This document shows positions 8,156 to 17,224 of a stretch of 64,000 nucleotides of DNA, piece by piece. The DNA comes from an uncultured Alistipes sp. Lineage in GTDB: Bacteria > Bacteroidota > Bacteroidia > Bacteroidales > Rikenellaceae. Each line of letters opens with the position of its first letter. Within the stretch, counting starts at the first letter, position 1. Under the pieces are notes generated by a model that made no database searches, was not told where the DNA came from, and worked only from the letters and a program-made list of their open reading frames with translations. A program made the position numbers and the translations under genes. The DNA lies in contig CAJMKE010000012.1 in assembly GCA_905213895.1 (NCBI GenBank), positions 30,845-94,844 on the forward strand, written 5' to 3'.

Positions 8156-10501
8156 TTAATATAAGTTGAATCGTACTCCGATATAGAATTTGCGTCCCAT
8201 AAGCGGTCCCCATATCAGCGAGGAGTTGAAATCTGGCGAATACGGATTGTCGGCATTCAGTATCGGGTGCTTCTGCTTATAGTTGCCGATGTTCTCGCAG
8301 CCCACATATATATCCCAATGTTTGATTCGGCGGCTTACCTGCGCATAGAACATCGGATATATCGGCGAATACTCGGAGTCGGCGAGATTGCCCGTCTGCG
8401 TCGGTATGCGGCTGCGACCGTTGAGTTGCGCCGTAACGTCGAACGTCCATTTGCGCATACGGGTCGCGTATTGCAGGTTGAGCAGCGTCTTGAAACGGCT
8501 TACGAGCGGTCGCTCGACGAGCGCGCGGGTTCCGTCCGGACGGTCGATGGTGTATTTGCTGTCGGTGTAACGGAACGTGGCGAAGATGTCGAAACGCTCT
8601 ATCGGCGTCCATGTCAAATCGACCTGATAGGAGTTGGTGAACGATTTGCCGTTGGTGTCGTATATGTGTATGTCGTATGCGGAATACTCCTGGTCGGCTA
8701 TTACGCTGTGGAACAACTGCGTGCGGAAATAGTCGAAACTGATGGTCATATCGTTGTGGTTGATGGTCGATATGGTCTGTGTCAGACTGCCGCCCGCCGT
8801 CAGAGCCTCCTCCATGCGGTCGAAATAGTGTTTGTAGCCGTTGCGGAACATGATGTAGCGTCCCGTGGCGAGAATTCCGATATTGTCGGTGATTACGTCG
8901 GTCGGACGGTAGCCCAGACCCGCCGAGGCACGGAATACGGTGGTCGGCGTGATGTTCCATTTGACGTGCGCACGAGGCGTAATCAGATGTTTGCGGAAGT
9001 AGAAATTATAGTCGTAGCGCAGACCCGCGACAACCGACAGTTTGTCCTTTATCGAATAGGTGTATTCCGTGTATGCGCCGACCTCGCTTTCGTTTCGGTG
9101 CGAAATCATCGACGCTTCATACCGTGTTGGAGAAGTCAGATTCCGGAAGAACAAATCTTCGTTCACCCAGCGCGACGACGCGCTGATACCCGAAATCAGC
9201 GACGAACGGTAGGTGAAGTAGTGAACGTACATGGCGTTGGCGTTAATCATGTTCTGCCGTCCGCCGTAATCGTTGAACGCACCGAAATAGGCATCCTCGT
9301 TGAAGTGGTCGAAGTCGATTACCATTGCGAAGTTGGAGCGCATCTCGTCCTGCTCGTCCTTGTCGAAAACCGACTTGCCGACGGGCATTCCGAGTTTGAA
9401 ATAGGCGTTCACCTCCTCGTTCTTCACCTCTGAGCCGTAAGGGCGGTTATGGTTGTAGTGGTCGGGCTGCGATTCGTCTATCCAATGCAGCATCTCGTCC
9501 TTCATCTTCTTGCGGTAGTTCATCTGACCGCCGAGACGGTAGTCGTTGATGTACTTCACTCCCCAGCGCACCTGCATTCCGTTGTCCGCCTGATAGAGCC
9601 AGCGGTTGGCGATGTCGAACTGGCGCGAGAGCGGCAGGTCGCGGAACCCGTCGTGGTTGTGGTCGTAACTCTTGGTGTCCATCGAGCCGTGGGCGAGAAT
9701 GACGGTCGAAAGCCGCTTGTCCTTCGTTACCGGAATCGCGCTCGAAAGGTTCACCTCGGGTTTCAGTTCGCTGTCGAAATAGAGGTTGAGGAACAGCCGC
9801 TCGTCGTCGGTCGGCTTGCGGTGTTCGAGGTTGATTTGTCCCGTAATCGCCTCGTGTCCGGCGGTTACGGACGAAATGCCCTTCGATACCTGAATCGAGT
9901 TGAGCCACATGCCCGGAGTGTAACTCAATCCGTATGGCGCGCTCAATCCGCGCATTATGGCGCGGTTTTCGTCGAGAATCTGGGTGTAGGTGCCGGCGAG
10001 ACCGAGCATCTTTATCTGGCGTGCGCCCGAAATGGCGTCGCTGTAACCGACGGTAACCGACGCCGAGTTCTCGAAACTCTCGGCGAGGTTGCAGCATGCC
10101 ATTTTGCACAGTCCGGCGAACGAAATCGTCTCGCCTTTCAGTATGCCGTCGTGGCGGATGTAGTTGCCGCCGAGATTGCCCTCGACGACGACGGTTTCGA
10201 GTGCCACGCCCTGACGCAATTTGAGTCGGACTTGCGACATGGTGTCGTCCACGTGCAATGTGTCGTTCTCGTAGCCGAGGAACGAGGCGACGAGCGTGTC
10301 GTAGCCCTTGACGCGGTGAAGACGGAATTTGCCGTCGATGGAAGCCGCCGTACCGACGTTGGTGTCGGCCCAGTAGACGGAGGCTCCGGGCATCGGGTTG
10401 TTTTCGGTATCGGTTACCGTACCCGTGATGTCCTGTGCGTATGCCGATGCGGCGATACACACGAATAGAATTATTGCGGAAAAGTATTTTGCGTATTTCA
10501 T
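8156..10501 (-). CDS. TonB-dependent receptor, putative metal transporter (781 aa)
   Basis: Outer-membrane active transporter. A signal peptide (residues 1-22, ending in AYA) is followed by a carboxypeptidase-regulatory-like domain (DITGTVTDTENNPMPGASVY, about 23-105), then the plug and a long beta-barrel ending in the aromatic residue of GVRFNLY. The plug contains SVTVGYSDAISGARQIKMLG and the usual TGQINLE stretch. It lies between a Cys/His-rich protein gene and an HMA protein gene in the same orientation, a context suggesting uptake of a metal or metal chelate such as copper. The substrate is an inference; no SusD-like partner is present, arguing against glycan uptake. Confidence 0.88.
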   Translation of the reverse strand: MKYAKYFSAIILFVCIAASAYAQDITGTVTDTENNPMPGASVYWADTNVGTAASIDGKFRLHRVKGYDTLVASFLGYENDTLHVDDTMSQVRLKLRQGVALETVVVEGNLGGNYIRHDGILKGETISFAGLCKMACCNLAESFENSASVTVGYSDAISGARQIKMLGLAGTYTQILDENRAIMRGLSAPYGLSYTPGMWLNSIQVSKGISSVTAGHEAITGQINLEHRKPTDDERLFLNLYFDSELKPEVNLSSAIPVTKDKRLSTVILAHGSMDTKSYDHNHDGFRDLPLSRQFDIANRWLYQADNGMQVRWGVKYINDYRLGGQMNYRKKMKDEMLHWIDESQPDHYNHNRPYGSEVKNEEVNAYFKLGMPVGKSVFDKDEQDEMRSNFAMVIDFDHFNEDAYFGAFNDYGGRQNMINANAMYVHYFTYRSSLISGISASSRWVNEDLFFRNLTSPTRYEASMISHRNESEVGAYTEYTYSIKDKLSVVAGLRYDYNFYFRKHLITPRAHVKWNITPTTVFRASAGLGYRPTDVITDNIGILATGRYIMFRNGYKHYFDRMEEALTAGGSLTQTISTINHNDMTISFDYFRTQLFHSVIADQEYSAYDIHIYDTNGKSFTNSYQVDLTWTPIERFDIFATFRYTDSKYTIDRPDGTRALVERPLVSRFKTLLNLQYATRMRKWTFDVTAQLNGRSRIPTQTGNLADSEYSPIYPMFYAQVSRRIKHWDIYVGCENIGNYKQKHPILNADNPYSPDFNSSLIWGPLMGRKFYIGVRFNLY

Positions 10502-10571
10502 TTTCTCCCTTTGTTATAGGTATAAACGGATTTATTGCGGGCGAATTGCGTATTCGTCCGTAACGATTCGG

Positions 10572-10994
10572 TTATGCCGATACGGGAGGTGCGCGGAGCG
10601 AGCGGAGAACCCTTGCGGGGGATTGCGGCAGCGGTATCTTGCGCCGCTCGAAACGCCGGCTTGCGACGGAGGCGAAGATGCGCTCCGTATCGTCCGATGC
10701 CGGCAGTATGCAGTCGCTCACGACGGGCGCAGCGACGGATGCTACCTGTCGTGCGATGTCGTAGAGGTCGATTTCGGTGGAGTGGCTGTGCTTGCACTTG
10801 CAGCGGTCGTCGGCTTTTATGCCGTCGCCGAAGGATTGCGCATGGGTGCATGCCGTGCAGCAGCAGCCTTTGTGGCAGACCTCGTAGTGGCGGCTGTGCG
10901 GGCAGTGGCAGAGCAGGATTGTAGCCGTGTAGCCGCATATCGATGTGAGATACACCGACAGGATGAACAGCGATATGGCTTTGCGGAACGGCAT
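10572..10994 (-). CDS. Cys/His-rich membrane-anchored protein (140 aa)
   Basis: ATG 10994 is chosen over an upstream TTG because it starts just before the hydrophobic segment (about residues 5-28). That is followed by a cluster rich in metal ligands: HCPHSRHYEVCH, then KGCCCTACTHAQ and DRCKCKHSHSTE, within about residues 30-75. The C-terminal half is basic and low in structure. It begins the three-gene set with the TonB receptor (70-bp gap) and HMA protein. A metal-sensing or metal-delivery role is likely from composition and context; I do not recognise a named family. Confidence 0.7.
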   Translation of the reverse strand: MPFRKAISLFILSVYLTSICGYTATILLCHCPHSRHYEVCHKGCCCTACTHAQSFGDGIKADDRCKCKHSHSTEIDLYDIARQVASVAAPVVSDCILPASDDTERIFASVASRRFERRKIPLPQSPARVLRSLRAPPVSA

Positions 10995-11007
10995 GGTTTT
11001 CAACTGA

Positions 11008-11038
11008 TAAGGTCTTTAAAGTCTTTAAGGTCCTTAAT
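11008..11038. repeat. 9-bp array, about 3.5 units
   Basis: Units GTCTTTAAA, GTCTTTAAG and GTCCTTAAT, lying 14 bases upstream of the Cys/His-rich gene start. It shares its continuation CCCGCATACGCGG with the array at 23669, so flanks as well as units are repeated. Confidence 0.9.
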
Positions 11039-11069
11039 CCCGCATACGCGGTTTTTTATCTTCCCTTAT

Positions 11070-11155
11070 AAGTCCCCCGCACAGGCGGGGGATTTAGGGG
11101 GTGGGTAACACGGAGAAAAGCAAAAAACTGCTTTTGCCCGGCTTGACGCCGGCTA
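11070..11155. repeat. GGATTTAGGGGGTG dispersed element, copy 2
   Basis: Arms GTCCCCCGC / GCGGGGGAT followed by TTAGGGGGTGGGTAACA. The tail (GGAGAAAAGCAAAA..., then CTTTTGC..CGGCTTG) parallels copy 1 at 4787. Confidence 0.8.
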
Positions 11156-11202
11156 ATCCCGCGTTACGGTCTTTCCCTCCTTTGCTTCTATGTTTTTGAA
11201 AG

Positions 11203-11466
11203 TTATACGAGGTTGCACTCGGTGAGTTTCTCTATCCACGCCTTTGCGTCATGCTCGGCGACGGACTCCTCGACCTCGTAGTTTTCGAGCAGGATGCGCT
11301 TCACGTCGTCGGCGTCGAACTCCTTGCCCTGCAACTCGTTCCACAGCAGCAGCGATGTCTCGTTGAGCGCGATTACCCGCGTCATGTCGCTTCCGAAGCG
11401 TCCCTGCATTATCACGACGTGTTCGCCTGCTATGTCGCGAACCTTGTATCCCTCCTTGAATTTCAT
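11203..11466 (-). CDS. PqqD-like (RRE-type) protein (87 aa)
   Basis: Starting at ATG 11466 the product begins MKFKEGYKVRDIAGEHVVIM and contains RVIALNETSLLLWNELQGKEFDADDVKRIL, the pattern of small PqqD-like proteins (winged-helix peptide-recognition folds). In PQQ and RiPP pathways these hold the precursor peptide for a modifying enzyme. Here no radical SAM enzyme, precursor peptide or other RiPP gene lies nearby, so the partner is unknown. A longer start upstream would run back through the promoter region and is rejected. It is cytosolic, with no signal peptide. Confidence 0.8.
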   Translation of the reverse strand: MKFKEGYKVRDIAGEHVVIMQGRFGSDMTRVIALNETSLLLWNELQGKEFDADDVKRILLENYEVEESVAEHDAKAWIEKLTECNLV

Positions 11467-11605
11467 AACTTCGATTTTATTTGTCGCAAATATAGTGCTT
11501 TTTTCCGAAAAAACGTCTGCCGGCATCCCCATTTTCGGCTAAAAATCCTCGATTGTTGATAACTATTTCGCGCTTTTTTTCGGAAAAACCGCAAAAAATC
11601 CTAAT

Positions 11606-11615
11606 TTTGCAAGGA
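11606..11615 (+). promoter_or_regulatory. -7 element upstream of plsC-like gene
   Basis: TAATTTTG, matching TAnnTTTG, about five bases before the nested palindrome at 11621. The palindrome would therefore form the leader of the transcript. The placement rests on the consensus alone. Confidence 0.5.
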
Positions 11616-11620
11616 TATAA

Positions 11621-11783
11621 GAAACTGTTTTGGGCTTGTCGGCTATCTTCTTTCAGGCTCTTTACGGCTGTTTTCTACGCTTTTTCTCACCTCATAGACC
11701 CCACTATGCGGTTCGAACAACCGTAGAAAACAGCCACAAAATAGACGCAGAAATAATTTTGCCGACAAGCCCAAAACAGTTTC
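11621..11783 (+). promoter_or_regulatory. Nested palindrome, probable structured leader
   Basis: Three inverted repeats are nested. Outer arms at 11621-11643 and 11761-11783 are 23 bases and perfectly complementary (GAAACTGTTTTGGGCTTG...). Middle arms at 11666-11679 and 11722-11735 share GGCTGTTTTCTACG. The innermost are CATAG / CTATG at 11693 and 11704. It lies between a -7 box and the plsC-like start at 11800, so it could fold as a leader RNA. A mobile palindrome or invertible segment is the alternative. Confidence 0.6.
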
Positions 11784-11799
11784 CAAATACTTTGGTGAA

Positions 11800-12531
11800 A
11801 TGTTGTCGATATTGTATTATCTCTGGTGCGTGCCGGTAATTACGGTGTTTTTCCTGCTGTCGGTGTTCGCGCTGATTGTATGTTATCCGTTCGACAAGGG
11901 TCGGCGGGTCGTCCACGAACTTTCGCGGGCGTTATGCATGGTGTTCTGGCGGACGCCGCCGACGTGGCGACGCGACGTGTCGGGACTTGAAAACGTCGAA
12001 AAAGGCAAACCTTATGTCATCGTGCTGAACCACAACTCGATGGTCGATATAATATCGCTCTATTTCGTGCCGCTCAACTTCCGTTGGGTCAGCAAGCGCG
12101 AGGTGTTCCGCATTCCGTTCATCGGCGGACTGCTCGTGCTGCACGGCGACATCGCAATCGAGCGCGGACGCGGTGCGGAATCGATGCGCAAGGTGATTCG
12201 CGACGGCAGGACGTGGCTGTCGCGCGGAGTTTCGGTCGCGATGTTCCCCGAGGGTACGCGGTCGAAGGACGGCGAGATGCACCGTTTCAAGCAGGGGGCG
12301 TTCGTGCTTGCCAAGGAGGCTGGCGTGGCGATACTGCCCGTGGTGCTGGACGGCACGACCGAACTGGTGAAGCCGAATTACATGTTCAACTGGCATCATC
12401 GGCTGACGGTCAAGGTTCTGCCGCCCGTCTCCGCCGAAGAGGTTCAGAGCAGGGATACGGCTGAACTTATGGAGGATGTACACGACCGCATGGTCGCCGC
12501 CCTGGCGGAGATACGCGCTGACAAAAAGTAG
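11800..12531 (+). CDS. plsC: 1-acyl-sn-glycerol-3-phosphate acyltransferase (243 aa)
   Basis: Membrane enzyme that acylates lysophosphatidate to phosphatidate. One N-terminal membrane segment (about residues 4-30) anchors it. The acyltransferase motifs are in order: NHNSMVD (the H-x4-D catalytic pair, near residue 77), IERGRGAESM, FPEGTRSKDG (near 149) and a late VLPPV. Length is normal. ATG 11800 lies 17 bases past the nested palindrome. The gene is followed after 20 bases by parE, an arrangement that may be an operon. Acyl specificity cannot be read from sequence. Confidence 0.92.
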   Translation: MLSILYYLWCVPVITVFFLLSVFALIVCYPFDKGRRVVHELSRALCMVFWRTPPTWRRDVSGLENVEKGKPYVIVLNHNSMVDIISLYFVPLNFRWVSKREVFRIPFIGGLLVLHGDIAIERGRGAESMRKVIRDGRTWLSRGVSVAMFPEGTRSKDGEMHRFKQGAFVLAKEAGVAILPVVLDGTTELVKPNYMFNWHHRLTVKVLPPVSAEEVQSRDTAELMEDVHDRMVAALAEIRADKK

Positions 12532-12551
12532 AAAAACAGGAGAAAAGATAT

Positions 12552-14435
12552 ATGGCGGATTTGTTGAACAACAGCAATTACAGCGACGACGACATCATAA
12601 CCCTCTCGCCGAGAGAGCATATCCGGCTGCGCCCGGGTATGTATATCGGAAAACTCGGCGACGGTTCGCAGCCGGACGACGGAATATACGTGCTTATCAA
12701 GGAGACGGTCGATAACTCGGTGGACGAGTTCATCATGGGCGCGGGCAAACAGATTGAAATCACGATAGAGGACAATGTGGTTTCGGTGCGCGACTACGGG
12801 CGCGGCATTCCGCTCAAATCGCTTGCTGCGGCGGTGTCGGAGATGAACACGGGCGGCAAGTACGGCAAGAACGGCAGTTCGGCGTTCACGAAGACGGTCG
12901 GTCTGAACGGTGTCGGCGTGAAGGCGGTGAACATGCTGTCGAGCGAGTTCACGGCGCGTTCGGTGCGCGACGGCGAAGCCCGCACGGTAACTTTCGCCAA
13001 GGGTATCGAGCAGAGCGACAAGTGGGAGAGCGGCGTCAGGGAGAAGAACGGTACGTTCATCTCGTTCCGCGTCGATACGGAGGTGTTCGGCGAGTATGCC
13101 TACAACATGGAGTACGTCGAACAACTCGTCAAGAACTATACCTACCTCAATCTCGGTCTCACGTTCGTGCTGAACGGACAGACCTACGTGTCGAAAAACG
13201 GACTGCTCGATTTGGTGAACGACAATATGGCGGAGGAGCCGCTCTACCAGCCGATACACCTCTCGGGCAAGGACATTGAGGTCGTGATAACGCACGGCAC
13301 GGGCTACGGCGAGGGCTACTTCTCGTTCGTGAACGGTCAGTACACGTCGCAGGGCGGCACCCACCAGTCGGCGTTCCGCGAGGCTATTGCGAAGACCGTG
13401 AAGGAGTTCTACCACAAGGACTACGACCCGTCGGACGTGCGGACGTCGATTATCGCCGCGATTTCGGTGCGCGTCGCCGAGCCGGTGTTCGAGTCGCAGA
13501 CCAAAATCAAACTCGGTTCGAAAGAGGTCGAACCGGGCGTGTCGATGCGTCAGTTCGTCGGCGATTTCCTCGCGACCGAACTCGACAACTACCTGCACAA
13601 GCACCCCGACACGGCACAGACGCTGCAACGCAAGATTGTCGATAACGAGAAGGAGCGCAAGGCTATCTCGGGTGTGCAGAAAAAGGCTCGCGAGGCGGCG
13701 AAGAAGGTGTCGCTGAACAACAAGAAACTGCGCGACTGCAAGATACATTTCACCGACAAGAGCGACCTCGCCGAGCGTTCGATGATATTCATCACCGAGG
13801 GTAATTCGGCGTCGGGTTCGATTACGAAGAGCCGCGACCCGCAGACGCAGGCGGTGTTCTCGCTGCGCGGAAAGCCGCTCAACAGTTTCGGTATGAAGAA
13901 GACCATCGTCTATCAGAACGAGGAGTTCAACCTTTTGCAGGCGGCTCTGAATATCGAGGAGGATATGGAGAACCTGCGCTACAACAAGGTGATTATCGCG
14001 ACCGATGCCGATGTGGACGGTATGCACATCCGCCTGCTGCTGATGACGTTCTTCCTGCAATTCTTCCCCGACGTGATACGGCAGGGACACCTCTATATCC
14101 TGCAAACGCCGCTGTTCCGCGTGCGCAACAAGAAGGAGACCCACTATTGCTATTCGGAGGACGAGCGGGTGAAGGCGATTGCGCGGTGCGGTGCGAGTGC
14201 CGAAATCACGCGGTTCAAAGGTCTCGGCGAGATTTCGCCCGAGGAGTTCTCGGAGTTCATCGGCGAGAACATGCGCCTCGACAAGGTGCGGCTGACGAAG
14301 GACGACCCGATACTCGACCTGCTGACGTTCTATATGGGCAAGAATACGTTCGACCGCCAGCGGTTCATTGTGGACAACCTGCGCATCGAGGAGGATTTGG
14401 TCGAGGAGGATTTCATAATCGATTCGGCGGTCTGA
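12552..14435 (+). CDS. parE: DNA topoisomerase IV subunit B
   Basis: ATPase subunit of the type II topoisomerase that decatenates daughter chromosomes. The N-terminal GHKL ATPase shows ETVDNSVDEFIMG (ATP/Mg site), RDYGRGIP and VGLNGVGVKAVNM. The TOPRIM domain has ITEGNSASGS near residue 415, where gyrases more often have EGDSAGGS, and ATDADVDGMHIR near 480. At 627 residues it is the compact ParE form. It is followed after 37 bases by parC; parE-parC adjacency plus the absence of a long gyrB insertion favours ParE over GyrB. Confidence 0.93.
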   Translation: MADLLNNSNYSDDDIITLSPREHIRLRPGMYIGKLGDGSQPDDGIYVLIKETVDNSVDEFIMGAGKQIEITIEDNVVSVRDYGRGIPLKSLAAAVSEMNTGGKYGKNGSSAFTKTVGLNGVGVKAVNMLSSEFTARSVRDGEARTVTFAKGIEQSDKWESGVREKNGTFISFRVDTEVFGEYAYNMEYVEQLVKNYTYLNLGLTFVLNGQTYVSKNGLLDLVNDNMAEEPLYQPIHLSGKDIEVVITHGTGYGEGYFSFVNGQYTSQGGTHQSAFREAIAKTVKEFYHKDYDPSDVRTSIIAAISVRVAEPVFESQTKIKLGSKEVEPGVSMRQFVGDFLATELDNYLHKHPDTAQTLQRKIVDNEKERKAISGVQKKAREAAKKVSLNNKKLRDCKIHFTDKSDLAERSMIFITEGNSASGSITKSRDPQTQAVFSLRGKPLNSFGMKKTIVYQNEEFNLLQAALNIEEDMENLRYNKVIIATDADVDGMHIRLLLMTFFLQFFPDVIRQGHLYILQTPLFRVRNKKETHYCYSEDERVKAIARCGASAEITRFKGLGEISPEEFSEFIGENMRLDKVRLTKDDPILDLLTFYMGKNTFDRQRFIVDNLRIEEDLVEEDFIIDSAV

Positions 14436-14472
14436 TTAAAAAAGGCGGTCTAATTAAAAAAGGAAATTTGGT

Positions 14473-17217
14473 ATGTCGGAAGAAAAAGATATAATAATGG
14501 ATGATGAGCCTATCGCCGATGAAGAACTCGTCGCGAGCGAACCGGGCAAATACGACCGTCTGATGGCGGAAACGGGCGTGCGCAAACTCACGGGCATGTA
14601 CAAGAACTGGTTTCTGGACTATGCCTCATACGTGATTCTCGAACGTGCCGTACCGCATGTGGACGACGGTCTGAAACCCGTGCAGCGGCGTATTCTCCAT
14701 GCGATGAAGGTCGTTGACGACGGTCGCTTCAACAAGGTGGCGAACATCGTCGGACAGACCATGCAGTATCACCCGCACGGCGACGCCTCCATCAAGGACG
14801 CTCTCGTGCAGTTGGGACAGAAGGAGTTGCTCGTGGACTGCCAGGGCAACTGGGGTAATATACTGACGGGCGACGAGGCTGCGGCGGGTCGTTATATCGA
14901 GGCGCGGCTGTCGAAATTCGCGCTGGACGTGGTCTATAACAGGAAGACGACCGAATGGATGCTCTCCTACGACGGTCGCAAGGAGGAACCGGTTACGCTG
15001 CCCGTGAAATTCCCGCTGCTGCTCTCGCAGGGTGCCGACGGAATCGCCGTGGGACTGGCGTCGAAGATTCTGCCGCACAACTTCGTGGAACTTATCAATG
15101 CCTCCATCTCGTGTCTGCGCGGCGAGAGTTTCACGCTCTATCCCGATTTCCCGACGGGCGGAATGATAGACGTGAGCCGCTACAACGACGGTCTGCGCGG
15201 CGGTGCGGTGAAGGTGCGGGCGAAGATTTCCAAAATCGACAAACGGACGCTCGCGATTACCGAAATTCCGTTCTCGACGACCACCGAGTCGCTGAAAGAG
15301 TCGATAATCAAGGCTAACGAGCGTGGTAAAATCAAGATAAAGAGGGTGGACGACAACACCGCCCAGCGAGCCGAAATCATAATTCAGGTGGCGAACGACG
15401 AGTCGAGCGACCGCACGATAGACGCTCTCTATGCGTTCACCAACTGCGAAGTGTCGATTTCGCCGAACGCCTGCGTCATCAAGGACGACAAACCGGTGTT
15501 CATGGGCGTCAGCGAGATTCTGCGCCACTCGGCGGAGCGCACCAAATCGCTGCTCGGACGGGAACTGGAAATACGTCTCGCCGAACTGGACGACGCTTGG
15601 CATGCCGCATCGCTCGAACGCATCTTCATCGAGAACAAACTCTACCAACTCATCGAGGGCTGCAAGACCCGCGAGGAGGCGTACAAGGCTGTGGACGAGG
15701 GCTTGAATCCGTTCAAGAAACTGCTCCGCCGCGAGGTTACGATGGAGGACGTGCAGCGGCTGACGGAGTTGAAGTTCATCCGCATCTCGCGCTTCGACAG
15801 CGACAAGGCGGACAACGAAATCAGGCAAATCGAGGCTGACATCAAGCAGACGAAATATGATTTGGCGCATCTGGTGGACTATGCGGTCGCCTACTACGAG
15901 CGTATCCGCGAGAAGTACGGCAAGGGACACGAACGCCGCACGGAGATTCGCGAGTTCGACAATATCGAGGCTACGAAAGTCGCCGTGACGAACGCCAAAC
16001 TCTATGTAGACCGCGAGGAGGGATTCTTCGGCATCGGCAAGAGCATGAAGGACGCCGAGTTCGTGTGCGACTGCTCGGACATCGACGACGTAATCATAAT
16101 TCTGAAAGACGGTCGCTACGTGATAAAGAAGGTTGCCGAAAAGAGTTTCTTCGACAAGGGTATTTATTATATAGGTGTGTTCAAGCGCAACGACGAGCGC
16201 ACGATATACAACGTTCTCTACCGCGACGGCAAGAACGGACCGATAATGATGAAACGCTGCGCGATAAAGGGTATCACCCGCGACAAGGAGTACGACCTGA
16301 CGAAGGGTACGCCGAAGAGCGACATCCTCTATCTGTCGGTCAATCCGAACGGCGAGGCGGAGGTGCTGAAAGTCTATTTCAAGCCGCGTCCGCGACTGAA
16401 AAAGGTGATAGTGGACCTCGACTTCTCGACGCTCGCCATCAAGGGTCGCCAGAGCCAGGGTAATCTGTTCTCGCGCTACGGAATCCATAAGATAGTCCTG
16501 AAAGAGAAGGGTACGTCGACGCTCGGCAGCCAGAACATCTGGTTCGACGAGGATGTGCGCCGGCTCAACAGCGACGGTCGCGGACGTCTGATAGGCGAGT
16601 TCAAGGGCGACGACAAAATCGTTGTCTGGACATCGAAGCACCAATACTATATCACGGGCTTCGACCTCGGACAGCATTTTCCGGACGAAACCGTCGCCGT
16701 CGAACGCTACGTGGCTGACAAGGTCTACGCGCTCTGCTACTTCGACCGCGAGCAGGGCTACTTCTATATGAAACGTTTCACGCTCGAACGCAGCGACAAG
16801 ATGCAGAGTTACCTCGACGAGGACGGCAACGACGAGTTCGTGTGCATTACGGGCGCGGGCGGAGCGACGCTGCGCATAACCTACAAGGGCGCGCAGGCTT
16901 CGCGACCTGCCGACGAGGTGGACGTCGATTCGTTCATCGGCGTCAAGAGCCGCAAGGCGAAGGGCAAACGCCTTTCGACCTACGACATCGACACTCTGAC
17001 GTTTATCGAACCCGAACTGCCTCCGCAGCCCGAACCGTCGGAGGATGCCGAGGATGCGGCGGAGGACGACGGTCGGCAGGAGAGCGTCGATTTGACGGAC
17101 ATGATTGACGACGAGGGCATAGTGCCGGTGAGCAACGGCGGCACGCCGATAGAGATAATACGTCCCGACGCCGACGATTTGATAAATCCCGAACAACTCG
17201 ACCTGTTCGGCAAATAG
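14473..17217 (+). CDS. parC: DNA topoisomerase IV subunit A
   Basis: DNA cleavage and rejoining subunit of topoisomerase IV. The breakage-reunion core begins YASYVILERAVPHVDDGLKPVQRRIL and reaches the catalytic tyrosine Y141 in AAAGRYIEARLS. QYHPHGDASIKDALVQLGQ is the usual winged-helix region containing the quinolone-determining segment. The C-terminal beta-pinwheel (from about 560) lacks a clear GyrA box, supporting ParC. A negatively charged tail (about 855-914) follows. Start ATG 14473. It lies next to parE and just upstream of aroK, seven bases away. Confidence 0.92.
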   Translation: MSEEKDIIMDDEPIADEELVASEPGKYDRLMAETGVRKLTGMYKNWFLDYASYVILERAVPHVDDGLKPVQRRILHAMKVVDDGRFNKVANIVGQTMQYHPHGDASIKDALVQLGQKELLVDCQGNWGNILTGDEAAAGRYIEARLSKFALDVVYNRKTTEWMLSYDGRKEEPVTLPVKFPLLLSQGADGIAVGLASKILPHNFVELINASISCLRGESFTLYPDFPTGGMIDVSRYNDGLRGGAVKVRAKISKIDKRTLAITEIPFSTTTESLKESIIKANERGKIKIKRVDDNTAQRAEIIIQVANDESSDRTIDALYAFTNCEVSISPNACVIKDDKPVFMGVSEILRHSAERTKSLLGRELEIRLAELDDAWHAASLERIFIENKLYQLIEGCKTREEAYKAVDEGLNPFKKLLRREVTMEDVQRLTELKFIRISRFDSDKADNEIRQIEADIKQTKYDLAHLVDYAVAYYERIREKYGKGHERRTEIREFDNIEATKVAVTNAKLYVDREEGFFGIGKSMKDAEFVCDCSDIDDVIIILKDGRYVIKKVAEKSFFDKGIYYIGVFKRNDERTIYNVLYRDGKNGPIMMKRCAIKGITRDKEYDLTKGTPKSDILYLSVNPNGEAEVLKVYFKPRPRLKKVIVDLDFSTLAIKGRQSQGNLFSRYGIHKIVLKEKGTSTLGSQNIWFDEDVRRLNSDGRGRLIGEFKGDDKIVVWTSKHQYYITGFDLGQHFPDETVAVERYVADKVYALCYFDREQGYFYMKRFTLERSDKMQSYLDEDGNDEFVCITGAGGATLRITYKGAQASRPADEVDVDSFIGVKSRKAKGKRLSTYDIDTLTFIEPELPPQPEPSEDAEDAAEDDGRQESVDLTDMIDDEGIVPVSNGGTPIEIIRPDADDLINPEQLDLFGK

Positions 17218-17224
17218 CGGAGCG

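Noticed and set aside
11621..11783. Insertion sequence or integron attC site
   Set aside because: There is no transposase or integrase frame inside and no attC core (GTTRRRY/RYYYAAC) at the arms.
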